A DNA stretch of 64,000 nt from assembly GCF_029167105.1 (NCBI RefSeq), contig NZ_JARFML010000006.1:217395-281394 (forward strand), written 5' to 3'. A program made the position numbers and the translations under genes. The notes beneath the pieces are model-generated. The model had not been told where the DNA came from, made no database searches, and was given only the letters and a program-made list of their open reading frames with translations. Below are positions 1-8,855 of this stretch, in pieces (position 1 is the first letter of the stretch; each line of letters begins with the position of its first letter). This DNA comes from Bradyrhizobium yuanmingense. GTDB taxonomy: Bacteria; Pseudomonadota; Alphaproteobacteria; Rhizobiales; Xanthobacteraceae.

Positions 1-2
1 CG

Positions 3-479
3 GCCGGCTACGCCTACGAATCCGCCAACGCCTCGTTCGAGCTCCTGGCGCGCCGCACGCTCGGCAAGGTGCCGCATTATTTCGAGGTCGAGCAGTTCGA
101 CGTCAATGTCGAGCAGCGCTATAACGCGCTCGGCGAACGCGTCACGGTGGCGCTCGCGGTGGTCAAGGTCGACGTCGCCGGCGAGCATCTGATCTCGGCG
201 GCCGAAGGCAACGGTCCCGTCAACGCGCTCGACGTCGCGCTGCGCAAGGACCTCGGCAAGTACCAGAAATTCATCGAGGGCCTGACGCTGATCGACTATC
301 GCGTCCGTATCCTCAACGGCGGCACCGGCGCGGTCACGCGCGTGCTGATCGAGAGCGAGGACGAGAACGGCGATCGTTGGACCACCGTCGGCGTCTCCCC
401 GAACATCATCGACGCCTCGTTCCAGGCGCTGATGGATTCGGTGATCTACAAGCTCGTGAAGTCGGACGCGCCGGCGTAG
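3..479 (+). CDS. cimA: Citramalate synthase, C-terminal part (5' end outside window)
   Basis: The reading frame is open from the first bases and ends at TAG 477-479, so only about 158 C-terminal residues are present. They match the end of the catalytic region plus the LeuA-type allosteric domain, with motifs such as FEVEQFDVNVEQR, AEGNGPVNALD and IDYRVRILNGGTGAVTRV. In this family the enzyme condenses pyruvate with acetyl-CoA to citramalate, a threonine-independent entry to isoleucine. The C-terminal domain normally mediates feedback control by isoleucine. Isopropylmalate synthase shares this domain, but the stretch GGTGAVTRVLIES and the ending favour the CimA branch. The next gene starts about 100 bases downstream after a palindromic repeat. 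Confidence 0.85.
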   Translation, partial: AGYAYESANASFELLARRTLGKVPHYFEVEQFDVNVEQRYNALGERVTVALAVVKVDVAGEHLISAAEGNGPVNALDVALRKDLGKYQKFIEGLTLIDYRVRILNGGTGAVTRVLIESEDENGDRWTTVGVSPNIIDASFQALMDSVIYKLVKSDAPA

Positions 480-490
480 CTTTCCGGGAG

Positions 491-565
491 TCATTCCGGG
501 CGGTCCGCAGGACCGAACCCGGAATCTCGAGATTCCGGGTTCACGCTTCGCGTGCCCCGGAATGA
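491..565. repeat. Dispersed palindromic repeat, ATTCCGGG family
   Basis: Outer arms TCATTCCGGG (491-500) and CCCGGAATGA (556-565) are exact reverse complements. They enclose a perfect 22-base palindrome at 518-539 centred on CTCGAG. The same outer arms recur at 29376-29496. Elements of this kind are common between genes in Bradyrhizobium. Here it lies just after the cimA stop and may also act as a transcript end, though there is no T-run. Confidence 0.75.
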
Positions 566-585
566 CTGCGGGAGGGAGGACGGCT

Positions 586-963
586 ATGATCGACCACATC
601 TCCGTCGGCGTCAGCGATCTCGAACGCGCCGCAAAATTCTACGAAGCCGCGCTCGCCGCCCTCGGCCTCGCGCGCCTCGTCACGCGGCCGCGGACGATCG
701 GGTTCGGCAAGGCCTATCCGGAGTTTTGGATCAATCTGCGCGAGGGCATGCCGCGTGTCGCGCCGGAGAGCGGCGTGCACATCTGCCTGCGGGCGAAAAC
801 CACGGCCGAGATCGATGCGTTTCACGCAGCTGCGCTGTCCGCTGGCGGCGCCTCCGACGGCGCACCGGGCCTTCGCCCGCACGATCGCGTGCGCTACTAC
901 GCCGCCTTCGTCACCGATTGCGACGGCAACCGGATCGAGGCGGTGACGTTTCCGCAGGAATAG
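586..963 (+). CDS. VOC-family (glyoxalase/bleomycin-resistance fold) protein
   Basis: A 125-residue single-domain protein. The N-terminus MIDHISVGVSDLERAAKFYEAAL and the end YYAAFVTDCDGNRIEAVT are the paired beta-alpha-beta-beta-beta signatures of the vicinal oxygen chelate fold, with possible metal ligands at His4 and the Glu of RIEAV. The ATG at 586 is chosen because GGGAGGACGG lies just upstream; an in-frame ATG at 562 has no such site. VOC members include lyases, dioxygenases and thiol transferases, so the substrate cannot be read from the sequence. It stands alone between a repeat and a convergent LOG gene. Confidence 0.8.
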   Translation: MIDHISVGVSDLERAAKFYEAALAALGLARLVTRPRTIGFGKAYPEFWINLREGMPRVAPESGVHICLRAKTTAEIDAFHAAALSAGGASDGAPGLRPHDRVRYYAAFVTDCDGNRIEAVTFPQE

Positions 964-971
964 AAGGCTGC

Positions 972-1586
972 CTACAGCCGCCGGGCCACGTCGGGCGCGA
1001 GATCGCGCTGGTCGTCGGGAATCTGCGCCGCCGCGGCGCGCAGCCGTGGGATGATCTCCTCGACCTTGTCCGCCTTCAGGATATCGACGGTGAGGCCGGC
1101 GCGGATGAACTGGGTCTGCCGCATGTGGGCCACCAGGGAGAACAGCGGCTCCCAGAAGCCGTCGACATTGGCGAGCAGCACGGGCTTGGCGTGACGGCCG
1201 AGTTGCTGCCAGGTCAGCTGCTCCACCAGCTCCTCCAGCGTCCCGAGCCCGCCCGGCAGGGCCACGAAGGCGTCGGAGCGCTCGAACATCAGCCGCTTGC
1301 GCTCGTGCATGTCGGGCGTGACGACCATCTCCTGCACGCGCGTCAGCGCATTCTCGCGCATCCGGAGGAAATCGGGGATGATGCCGGTGACCATGCCGCC
1401 GTGATCCAGCACGGAGGTCGCGACCGCGCCCATCAAACCGAGCGAGCCGCCGCCATAAACGAGACGGATCTTGTTTTCCGCCAACGCTCTGCCGAGCGCC
1501 TTCGCCGCTTCAATGAAGTTGGGATTTGTTCCAGGGCCGGAGCCGCAATAGACACAGACGGTTTTGATAGTGCTCATTGGTGCCAT
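972..1586 (-). CDS. LOG-family protein, cytokinin riboside 5'-monophosphate phosphoribohydrolase-like (TIGR00730)
   Basis: A 204-residue protein with a Rossmann-like nucleotide fold starting VCVYCGSGPG. It has the LOG-family motif PGGLGTLEE at residues 111-119 and the conserved RKRLMFERSDAFVAL just before it. Family members remove ribose-5-phosphate from cytokinin nucleotides or AMP to release the free base. In plant-associated bacteria this can yield active cytokinin, but many LOG proteins act as general nucleotide hydrolases. A second ATG four codons in (MSTIK) is an equally possible start. Convergent with the VOC gene, 8 bases apart; no operon partners. Confidence 0.85.
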   Translation of the reverse strand: MAPMSTIKTVCVYCGSGPGTNPNFIEAAKALGRALAENKIRLVYGGGSLGLMGAVATSVLDHGGMVTGIIPDFLRMRENALTRVQEMVVTPDMHERKRLMFERSDAFVALPGGLGTLEELVEQLTWQQLGRHAKPVLLANVDGFWEPLFSLVAHMRQTQFIRAGLTVDILKADKVEEIIPRLRAAAAQIPDDQRDLAPDVARRL

Positions 1587-1778
1587 GATGCATTGCAGCG
1601 AAGTGGCGTCAAGCCCAAACGGTGATTCGATACTTCCGGGAATTTACCGGTAAATCGCGACAAACAATCGAAGATTCGCCATCTGGCGGGGTGCGCGGGC
1701 ATCGGGAAGGCTCTATATGACGGGCGAAAATCGTTAATCGCAGTTTCGCCCGCATCCGGCGGGCTTTCGGGTTTGTTG

Positions 1779-3737
1779 ATGGACCAACCTCAATCGTTCG
1801 ACGGCGCCGACGTTCCTGATCCTTCCGTGGCAGGACCGCAGGCCGGGGCCACGCTGATGGGCACGCTGGCACATCTGTGGCCCTACATCTGGCCGGGCGA
1901 CCGTTTCGACCTGAAGATGAGGGTGGTCTGGTCGCTGGTGCTGCTGCTCGCCGCCAAGCTGATCACGCTCACCGTGCCGTTCAGCTTCAAATGGGCGACG
2001 GATGCGCTGACCGGCGCCAACACCGCGCCGGTGGCGGCCGACAATTGGCATCTCTGGGTGATCGCCTCGCCCTTGCTGCTGACCGCGAGCTACGGCGTGA
2101 TGCGCATCCTGATGGCGGTGCTGACGCAATGGCGCGACGGCATCTTCGCCCGCGTCGCCATGCATGCGGTACGCAAGCTCGCGACCCTCACCTTCATCCA
2201 CATGCACGAGCTGTCGCTGCGCTTTCACCTCGAGCGCAAGACCGGCGGCCTCACGCGCGTGCTCGAGCGCGGCCGCGAGGGCATCGAGGTCATCGTGCGC
2301 ATGGTGATCCTGCAGCTGATCCCGACCATCGTCGAGGTCTCGCTGCTGCTGGCGGTGCTGCTCTGGCAGTTCGACTGGCGTTACGTGGTCGCGACCCTGA
2401 TCACGGTCACGCTCTACATGTACTACACCTACGTCGCGACCGAGTGGCGGATCGGCATCCGCCGCAAGATGAACGATTCCGACACCGAGGCGAACACCAA
2501 GGCGATCGACTCGCTGCTCAACTACGAGACGGTGAAGTATTTCAGTGCCGAGGCACGCGAGGCGCAGCGCTACGACAGATCGGTCGAGCGCTACGAGGAG
2601 GCGAGCGTCCGCACCTATACCTCGCTCGCGGTGCTCAACACAGGCCAGGCGGTGATCTTCACGCTGGGCCTGACCGCGACCATGCTGATGTGCGCGATCG
2701 GCGTGCGCAACGGCACCAACACCGTCGGCGATTTCGTGCTGGTCAACGCAATGATGATCCAGCTCTACCAGCCGCTGAACTTCATGGGCATGGTCTATCG
2801 CGAGATCAAGCAGGCGATCATCGACATCGAGAAGATGTTCGGCGTGCTCAGCCGCGAGGCCGAGATCAAGGACGCGCCTGGCGCGAAGCCGCTGGTCATC
2901 TCCGCCGGCACGGTGCGCTTCGAGGACGTGCGCTTTGCCTATGAGCCGGCGCGCCCCATCCTCAAGGGCATCAGCTTCGAGGTGCCGGCCGGCAAGACGG
3001 TTGCCATCGTCGGTCCCTCCGGCGCCGGCAAATCGACCATCTCGCGGCTCCTGTTTCGCCTCTATGATGTCTCCGGCGGCAGGATCCTGATCGACGGCCA
3101 GGACATCCGCGAGGTCACGCAGGCCAGCTTGCGCGCATCGATCGGCATGGTGCCGCAGGATACCGTGCTGTTCAACGACACCATCCGCTACAACATCCGC
3201 TACGGCCGCTGGGGCGCGACCGATGCCGAGGTGGAGGCGGCGGCGCGGCTGGCGCAGATCGACCACTTCATCCGCATGGCGCCGAAGGGCTACGAAACCC
3301 AGGTCGGCGAGCGCGGCCTGAAGCTGTCGGGCGGCGAGAAGCAACGTGTGGCGATCGCGCGCACGGTGCTCAAGGCGCCGCCGATCCTGGTGCTCGACGA
3401 GGCGACCTCGGCGCTCGACACACATACGGAGCACGAGATCCAGGGGGCGCTCGACCGCGTGGCGAAGAACCGCACCTCCCTGGTGATCGCGCATCGGCTT
3501 TCCACCATCGTCGGCGCCGACGAGATCATCGTGCTGGACCAGGGCCGCATCGCCGAGCGCGGCACTCACGCGAGCCTGCTCGCGCAGGGCGGGCTCTATG
3601 CCAGCATGTGGAACAGGCAGCGCGAGGCCGAGGAGGCCCGCGAGAAGCTGGCCAAGATGGCCGACACCAATGCCGCGCCCAACCGAGAGCCGCCGCCGGT
3701 CGATGATAGCCTGACGACGCCCGCGGCGGCGGAGTGA
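1779..3737 (+). CDS. Atm1-type ABC exporter (fused transmembrane and ATPase domains)
   Basis: About 652 residues. A six-helix exporter domain (roughly residues 30-340) is followed by one ATPase domain with Walker [10 protein letters not shown], signature [14 protein letters not shown] and Walker [13 protein letters not shown]. The phrases QMNDSDT-like [28 protein letters not shown] and the A-loop region are typical of mitochondrial and alphaproteobacterial Atm1/HMT1-type transporters. These export glutathione-linked sulfur or metal species that support Fe-S biogenesis or metal detoxification. The ATG at 1779 is preferred over the in-frame TTG at 1773. The C-terminal tail is a low-complexity, Pro/Ala-rich extension. 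Confidence 0.9.
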   Translation: MDQPQSFDGADVPDPSVAGPQAGATLMGTLAHLWPYIWPGDRFDLKMRVVWSLVLLLAAKLITLTVPFSFKWATDALTGANTAPVAADNWHLWVIASPLLLTASYGVMRILMAVLTQWRDGIFARVAMHAVRKLATLTFIHMHELSLRFHLERKTGGLTRVLERGREGIEVIVRMVILQLIPTIVEVSLLLAVLLWQFDWRYVVATLITVTLYMYYTYVATEWRIGIRRKMNDSDTEANTKAIDSLLNYETVKYFSAEAREAQRYDRSVERYEEASVRTYTSLAVLNTGQAVIFTLGLTATMLMCAIGVRNGTNTVGDFVLVNAMMIQLYQPLNFMGMVYREIKQAIIDIEKMFGVLSREAEIKDAPGAKPLVISAGTVRFEDVRFAYEPARPILKGISFEVPAGKTVAIVGPSGAGKSTISRLLFRLYDVSGGRILIDGQDIREVTQASLRASIGMVPQDTVLFNDTIRYNIRYGRWGATDAEVEAAARLAQIDHFIRMAPKGYETQVGERGLKLSGGEKQRVAIARTVLKAPPILVLDEATSALDTHTEHEIQGALDRVAKNRTSLVIAHRLSTIVGADEIIVLDQGRIAERGTHASLLAQGGLYASMWNRQREAEEAREKLAKMADTNAAPNREPPPVDDSLTTPAAAE

Positions 3738-3831
3738 CCTTGTCTCCGGTCCCAAGTCTGGCCTAAACAAAGTCTGGCCCAAACAAGCCCGCGCGACCAC
3801 CCCGTGGCATCAACCCCGACCGGCAAAAGCA

Positions 3832-4530
3832 ATGTCCATTCTCGATTCGATCCAGCGTCAGATCCCGCCGATCCACAAGGAGGGTTATCCCTTCATCGGC
3901 GCCTTTGCGCTGGCGAGCCTGATCCTGTTCTGGCTGTGGTCGCCGCTGGGGTGGATCGGCACGATCCTGACCGTGTGGTGTGCGCTGTTCTTCCGCGATC
4001 CCGTCCGTGTGACGCCGGTGCGCGAGGGTCTCGTGGTGTCGCCGGCCGACGGGCGTGTCTCCATGATCACCATGGCGCTGCCGCCGGCCGAGCTCGGGCT
4101 CGGCGACCGGCCGCTGCCGCGCGTCTCGATCTTCATGAGCGTGTTCAATTGCCACGTGAACCGCGCGCCCGTGGCGGGCAGGGTGGATCGTATTGCCTAC
4201 CGGCCCGGCCTCTTCATCAACGCCGAGCTCGACAAGGCGAGCGAGGACAACGAGCGCAACTCCCTGGTGATCACGACGCCGACGGCGCGGATCGGCGTGG
4301 TCCAGATCGCCGGCCTGATCGCCAAGCGCATCGTCTGCTTCGTCAGGGAGGGGCAGGCGATCGGCTCCGGCGAGCGCTTCGGCCTGATCCGCTTCGGCTC
4401 GCGCCTCGATGTCTACCTGCCCGTGGGTACCAAGGCGCTGGTCTCGGAAGGGCAGACCGCGATCGCCGGAGAGACGATCCTGGCCGACCTTGCCGGCGAC
4501 GACTCGGGCCGCGCGTTCCGCGCCAATTAA
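3832..4530 (+). CDS. psd: Phosphatidylserine decarboxylase proenzyme, short bacterial form
   Basis: A 232-residue protein of the archaeal/short bacterial Psd class. Two hydrophobic helices near residues 20-52 anchor it in the inner membrane. The core contains [24 protein letters not shown] and the self-cleavage site RFGSRLDVY, where cleavage between Gly189 and Ser190 makes the pyruvoyl group. It decarboxylates phosphatidylserine to phosphatidylethanolamine. The next gene, pssA, makes its substrate, and psd-pssA pairing is standard in rhizobia. Confidence 0.95.
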   Translation: MSILDSIQRQIPPIHKEGYPFIGAFALASLILFWLWSPLGWIGTILTVWCALFFRDPVRVTPVREGLVVSPADGRVSMITMALPPAELGLGDRPLPRVSIFMSVFNCHVNRAPVAGRVDRIAYRPGLFINAELDKASEDNERNSLVITTPTARIGVVQIAGLIAKRIVCFVREGQAIGSGERFGLIRFGSRLDVYLPVGTKALVSEGQTAIAGETILADLAGDDSGRAFRAN

Positions 4531-4616
4531 CCAATAGTCGGTGCTCGCAGGCGTTCCGCCGCAATGGCGGAGGGCGGCGCGGCTTGCTATATCTCGCCTC
4601 GAGATAAGGACGAGCC

Positions 4617-5498
4617 ATGACGCCTTACGATTTCAAGGATCCCGACGTCCGCCGCCGGCGGTTCCGACCGATCCCGGTGCGGATGCTGGTGCCCAACGTC
4701 ATCACGCTGCTGGCGATCTGCGCCGGCCTGACCTCGATCCGCCTGTCGATCGAAGGGCGGATGACGCTCGCGGTCTATGCCATCGTGTTCGCCGCCGCGC
4801 TCGACGGCATCGATGGCCGCATCGCGCGCATGATCAAGGGGCAGTCGAAGTTCGGCGCCGAGCTCGACAGTCTCGCCGACTTCGTCAATTTCGGCGTGGC
4901 GCCCGGCCTGATGCTGTATTTCTGGCAGCTGCACGAGCTCGGCAATGCCGGCTGGATCGCCGCCATGGTGTTCGCGATCTCCGGCGGCCTGCGGCTTGCG
5001 CGCTTCAATGCCACCATGGACGATCCGAACAAGCCGGCCTTCGCCGCCAATTTCTTCACCGGCGTGCCGGCGCCCGCCGGCGCGATCACCGTGCTGCTGC
5101 CGATCTATGTCGCGTTCCTCGACGTCGGGCGCACACCTGCGGCGGTGACCGCGGCCTACACGCTTCTAATCGCGTTTCTGATGGTGTCGCGCCTGCCGGT
5201 GTTCTCCGGCAAGACCAAGCGGATGCGCGTGCCGCCCGAGCTGGTGCTGCCGGCCTTCGTCGCCGTGATCGTCTTCATCGCGCTCTTGATCGCCTATCCC
5301 TGGCACGTGCTGTCGATCGGCACGGTGCTGTACCTTCTCGCGCTGCCGCTCGGCTACAAATCCTATCGCGACCAGGCGCGCGCGATGGAAGCCGCCGCGC
5401 CGGCGGGAGGCGAGGTCCCGTCACCGCCCTCGGCACCGACGCTGGCGAATTTGTCGGAGCCGCCGCAGGACGACGATCGGCCCGGACGGCTGCACTAA
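4617..5498 (+). CDS. pssA: CDP-diacylglycerol-serine O-phosphatidyltransferase
   Basis: A 293-residue membrane protein with about eight hydrophobic segments. The CDP-alcohol phosphatidyltransferase motif is complete from residue 63 to 88: DGIDGRIAR, then Gly80, Asp84 and Asp88. It transfers phosphatidyl from CDP-diacylglycerol to serine, giving phosphatidylserine, which Psd just upstream decarboxylates. The gap to psd is 86 bases and contains a likely ribosome site (GATAAGGACGAG) before the ATG. The C-terminal 30 residues are hydrophilic and Pro-rich and are probably not catalytic. Confidence 0.95.
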   Translation: MTPYDFKDPDVRRRRFRPIPVRMLVPNVITLLAICAGLTSIRLSIEGRMTLAVYAIVFAAALDGIDGRIARMIKGQSKFGAELDSLADFVNFGVAPGLMLYFWQLHELGNAGWIAAMVFAISGGLRLARFNATMDDPNKPAFAANFFTGVPAPAGAITVLLPIYVAFLDVGRTPAAVTAAYTLLIAFLMVSRLPVFSGKTKRMRVPPELVLPAFVAVIVFIALLIAYPWHVLSIGTVLYLLALPLGYKSYRDQARAMEAAAPAGGEVPSPPSAPTLANLSEPPQDDDRPGRLH

Positions 5499-5622
5499 AG
5501 CGCTCCTTGCGGATATCTGCCATGAAGCCCGCCTGAGTTGGGTCGCGATCCGATCTCGGCTATATCGCCCTTGTGCCGGCGGCATCGCGCAATCAATCGC
5601 CGCCAACCTGGGAGAGAACGCC

Positions 5623-6342
5623 GTGACCAATTCCGCGACCGGGCCGCTGCCCGCTTCCGTCCTCGAAGCGCTGGGCCGTTACGATACGCCGACGATCTGC
5701 AACGCCATGGAGATCGTGGCGCCCGAGCGGCGGCTGATCGGCTACACCACCAAGCAGCTGGTCTGTCCGTTTCCCGACCTGCCGCCGATCGTCGGCTATG
5801 CCCGCACGGTGACGATCCGCTCGGTTCTGAAGTCATCGCTTCCGGCCGAGGAGCAGTCCAAGCGCCGAATCGCATATTACGAATATGTCGGCACCGGCCA
5901 TGGCCCGCGCATCTCGGTGATCCAGGACATCGACGGACCCGACGTCGGCTATGGCGCGTTCTGGGGCGAGGTACAGAGCAACGTGCACAAGGCGCTCGGC
6001 TGCCTGGGCGTCATCACCGACGGCTCGATCCGCGACATCCCGCAATGGGCCCCGGGCTTCCAGGCGCTGGCCGGCTCGATCGGCCCGTCGCACGCCTGGG
6101 TGCACGCGGAAAGCTTTGGCGGGGAGGTGCGCGTCGCCGGCATGAGCGTGAAGTCGGACGACCTCATCCACGCCGACCGGCATGGCGCCATCGTGATCCC
6201 GCTCGACCTTGCCGCAAAGCTGCCGGAGGCCGCCGAACTATGCGGCCGCCGCGAGACGCCGATCCTGGAGATCGCCCGCAGCCCCGACTTCTCGCTCGAG
6301 AAGCTCAAGGCCGCGCTGAAGCGCTCTGCGGAGATCCATTGA
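5623..6342 (+). CDS. RraA-family protein (HMG/CHA aldolase-like)
   Basis: A 239-residue protein starting at GTG 5623, after GGGAGAGAACGCC. RraA-fold features are YDTPTICNAME near the N-terminus, GYARTVTI, and the conserved LGVITDGSIRDIPQW, whose Asp and Arg-Asp are the pyruvate and metal site in class II aldolases such as HMG/CHA aldolase. Members either bind RNase E (RraA proper) or cleave 4-hydroxy-4-methyl- or 4-carboxy-4-hydroxy-2-oxo acids. The DGSIRD site makes an aldolase or a decarboxylase possible. It has no pathway neighbours here, so the substrate is unknown. Confidence 0.8.
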   Translation: MTNSATGPLPASVLEALGRYDTPTICNAMEIVAPERRLIGYTTKQLVCPFPDLPPIVGYARTVTIRSVLKSSLPAEEQSKRRIAYYEYVGTGHGPRISVIQDIDGPDVGYGAFWGEVQSNVHKALGCLGVITDGSIRDIPQWAPGFQALAGSIGPSHAWVHAESFGGEVRVAGMSVKSDDLIHADRHGAIVIPLDLAAKLPEAAELCGRRETPILEIARSPDFSLEKLKAALKRSAEIH

Positions 6343-6351
6343 CGGCTGCTG

Positions 6352-6454
6352 GAGCATGATCCGGAAAAGTGTGTAGCGGTTCTCCGAAAAGGATCATGCT
6401 CAAACAATAACCTAAAGTGCGATAACGATTCATCCTAATCGCATCGCGCTTTAG
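6352..6454. repeat. Dispersed repeat beginning GAGCATGATCCGGAAAAG
   Basis: The left half carries GAGCATGATCC and, inverted, GGATCATGCTC around a short loop. It continues through a CCTAAAGTGCGATAACG-like stretch to GCATCGCGCTTTAG. I recognise this as a common intergenic element of Bradyrhizobium, Rhodopseudomonas and Nitrobacter. It fills the space between two convergent genes and could form a stable hairpin in both transcripts. Confidence 0.75.
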
Positions 6455-6460
6455 GGCAAT

Positions 6461-6754
6461 CTACGGCCCGGACGACGGCCGAATGCCGCCTTGCTCTGTC
6501 AGAAGCAGGGCGGCTTGATCCGGTTCTCCGAGCACGGCGGCGGCGCATCCGATCAGGGTGAAGCCGCCGGCAAGGTCCCAGAGGGTGATTTCGTCTGCGC
6601 TGTTGGCGCTGCGCATCAACCGTGCTGCGAGCACGGCGAAGGCGGCCTCGATAAAGAGCAACACGCTGAACGCCGGAAGTACGAGTTCCGGCTCGAGCAG
6701 GTGGAACGCCAGCGCCGCGGGCAGCGCCGTGAGTAGACCGAATAGCATCAACAT
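6461..6754 (-). CDS. Small inner-membrane protein, unknown function
   Basis: A 97-residue protein with three likely membrane helices (residues about 3-20, 24-47 and 61-80), linked by a short polar loop with SANSADEITLWD. I do not recognise a named family. The alternating hydrophobic pattern, sensible length and position between a repeat and the motA promoter region support a real gene rather than chance coding. It is convergent with the RraA gene. Confidence 0.6.
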   Translation of the reverse strand: MLMLFGLLTALPAALAFHLLEPELVLPAFSVLLFIEAAFAVLAARLMRSANSADEITLWDLAGGFTLIGCAAAVLGEPDQAALLLTEQGGIRPSSGP

Positions 6755-7054
6755 CGCGCTGGCTCCGCGATTGGCCCTGTCGCAACGCTAGCAGACACCA
6801 ACTGATCCCCGTCCACGATGTGGCGGAGGGCCGCAGCCGACGCGACGTGGTGGGCGCCTGCCTATGGTTAGCGGAAGGTTGAAATTCCTATCGCCGGACG
6901 GCAAACGGAAGATTTAAGGCGGAGCGCGGCACATCGTCGAGACTTAACCTTTACGCGGCTTTAAGGGCGGCGCTCTAGGGTCTGCGATGCGGTTCGGGGT
7001 TGAGCCGCGCCAGCGGCCAGGACGGCCGTTGTTGCGTAGGCGTTGGAGTCGATC
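6755..7054. other. Intergenic region upstream of motA
   Basis: A 300-base divergent region between the small membrane protein and motA. It contains TTAACC at about 6944-6952, a possible CtrA half site, with another TTAA 13 bases on rather than the usual 7, so this is weak. Nothing else recognisable was seen. Confidence 0.3.
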
Positions 7055-7828
7055 ATGGATATCGCAACACTTGTCGGCCTCGTCGCAGGCGCCATTGTTG
7101 TGTCGTCGCTGATCCTGATGGGCGGTACGTTCGGGATGTTCTACGACATCCACGCCGTCATCGTCATCTTCGGCGGTTCGTTCGCCGCAACGATGATTCG
7201 CTTTCCGTTGTCGGCAATGATCCACGGCGTGCCGCTCGGTGCGAAGTTTGCCTTCACTCTCAGCCGCCTTTCCGCCCACGACCTCGTCGACGAACTCGCC
7301 CGCATCGCGGAAATCGCCCGCAAGCAGGGCCCGGTCGGACTGGAAAAGGTCGAGACCGACGAGCCGTTCCTCGCCAAGGGCATTCGCTATGTCGCCGACG
7401 GCTACGACCTCGATTTCATTCGCGACAATCTGGAGCGCGACCGTGACAACTTCCTGATGCACCTCGACGAAGGCAGCAAGATCTACCGCGCCGTCGGCGA
7501 CTGCGCCCCGGCGTTCGGCATGATCGGCACGCTGCTTGGCATGGTGCAGATGTTCTCCAACATGTCGGATCCCTCCAAGCTCGGCCCGTTCATGGCCACC
7601 GCGCTGCTGGCGACCCTGTACGGCGCCGTTGTCGCCAACCTGATCTGCTTGCCGATCGCCGACAAGCTGCACGGCAAGCTGCTGGACGAAGAGACCAACC
7701 GCACCTTGATCATCGACGGCATCCTGATGATCCGCGACTCCAAGAGCCCGACCCTGGTGCGCGAAATGCTGCTGGCCTATCTGCCGGAGAAGCATCGTCA
7801 CACCGAAGGCGAGCCGGTGCCGGCTTGA
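7055..7828 (+). CDS. motA: Flagellar motor stator protein MotA (PomA-like)
   Basis: A 257-residue protein of the MotA/PomA/ExbB family. Two N-terminal helices (MDIATLVGLVAGAIVVSS and AVIVIFGGSFAATMI) are followed by a long cytoplasmic loop. Then come two more helices with APAFGMIGTLLGMVQMF and FMATALLATLYGAVVAN, which line the ion path. With MotB it forms the ion-driven stator around the flagellar rotor. The ATG at 7055 fits the family start; an upstream TTG is in frame but has no support. motB follows after 23 bases in the same operon. Confidence 0.92.
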   Translation: MDIATLVGLVAGAIVVSSLILMGGTFGMFYDIHAVIVIFGGSFAATMIRFPLSAMIHGVPLGAKFAFTLSRLSAHDLVDELARIAEIARKQGPVGLEKVETDEPFLAKGIRYVADGYDLDFIRDNLERDRDNFLMHLDEGSKIYRAVGDCAPAFGMIGTLLGMVQMFSNMSDPSKLGPFMATALLATLYGAVVANLICLPIADKLHGKLLDEETNRTLIIDGILMIRDSKSPTLVREMLLAYLPEKHRHTEGEPVPA

Positions 7829-7851
7829 GGCCGCCGCCTGGATTTTGAAAG

Positions 7852-8682
7852 ATGGCCAAGAAGAAGCGCGGCAATGCTCACGGCGGCGGCCACGGCTGGT
7901 TCGTGACCTTCGCCGACCTCATGGCGCTGCTGCTGGCGTTTTTCGTGATGCTGGTCGCGTTCTCCACGCAAGATGCCAACAAGCTGAAGATCGTCGCGGG
8001 CTCGATGCGCGAGGCGTTCGGCGTGCAGACCGAGGCGCGCTACTCCGGCATCGTCGAATCCGACGGCCTGCCGACGCGCCCGCGGCTCAAGAACGTCGAC
8101 CACATCCAGCCGGAAGATGCCTCCAACACGCCGACGCCAGATCAGGAAGACCGCGAAAAGACCTCCGGCGCGAAGATCAAGATCGACCGCAATTTCGCGC
8201 TGGCGGCAGCCTCGTTGCGCCAGGCGTTGCAGGACATGCCGGAGCTGACCGAGATGTCCAAGCACATCATGTTCGAGGAGACCAAGCAGGGCCTGAACCT
8301 CGAGATCGTCGATCAGGACGGCCGCTCGATGTTCGCCGACGGCTCCAAGGTGCCTTATGACCGCACCCGCCGCCTCGTCGAGAAGCTCGCGATCCCGCTG
8401 AAGGCAACGCCGCTTCGCGTCTCCATCGCCGGCCACACCGCGGCGGGGTTCGTGCCGACCCGCAGCGACTATGGCGCCTTCGATCTGTCGGCCGATCGCG
8501 CCAACGCCGTGCGCCAGATCCTCGAGCGCCAGGGCCTGCCGCCGTCGCACATCTTCGCCGTCTCCGGCAAGGCCGATACCCAGCCGCTGTTTCCGGACGA
8601 TCCCTCGCTGGCAGCCAACCGGCGGGTGACCATCACCTTGATGCGCGAAGATCCGCCGCTGCCGCCGAATCTGAGGCCGTAA
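7852..8682 (+). CDS. motB: Flagellar motor protein MotB
   Basis: A 276-residue protein. A short basic N-terminus (MAKKKRGN) is followed by one membrane helix FADLMALLLAFFVMLVAF, whose Asp22 is the expected ion-binding carboxylate. The C-terminal half is an OmpA-like peptidoglycan-binding domain with IAGHTAAG, LSADRANAVRQ and NRRVTITL. It anchors the MotA stator to the cell wall. It is 23 bases after motA. The linker of about 90 residues is rich in charged residues and Pro, consistent with a plug and flexible region. Confidence 0.92.
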   Translation: MAKKKRGNAHGGGHGWFVTFADLMALLLAFFVMLVAFSTQDANKLKIVAGSMREAFGVQTEARYSGIVESDGLPTRPRLKNVDHIQPEDASNTPTPDQEDREKTSGAKIKIDRNFALAAASLRQALQDMPELTEMSKHIMFEETKQGLNLEIVDQDGRSMFADGSKVPYDRTRRLVEKLAIPLKATPLRVSIAGHTAAGFVPTRSDYGAFDLSADRANAVRQILERQGLPPSHIFAVSGKADTQPLFPDDPSLAANRRVTITLMREDPPLPPNLRP

Positions 8683-8855
8683 CCCCCTTGCGCTACCATC
8701 TTACCTGAGGCATGTCGTCGCGCTGGCGATGAGCGTGGCTGTGGCGTCACAGCATCCGGCTCGGCGCCTGCTATGATGGTGCGCCGATTGACAGGTGCGC
8801 CGGAAGCGTCAATAGGCGCCGGATCAATTTCAGGGACGAAGCGTTCTCCACCTTC

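Noticed and set aside
1734..3800. Long open frame of 688 codons opposite the Atm1-type exporter
   Set aside because: It is an antisense shadow caused by high GC, with His- and Arg-rich low-complexity text and no domain. The exporter on the plus strand has all ABC motifs.
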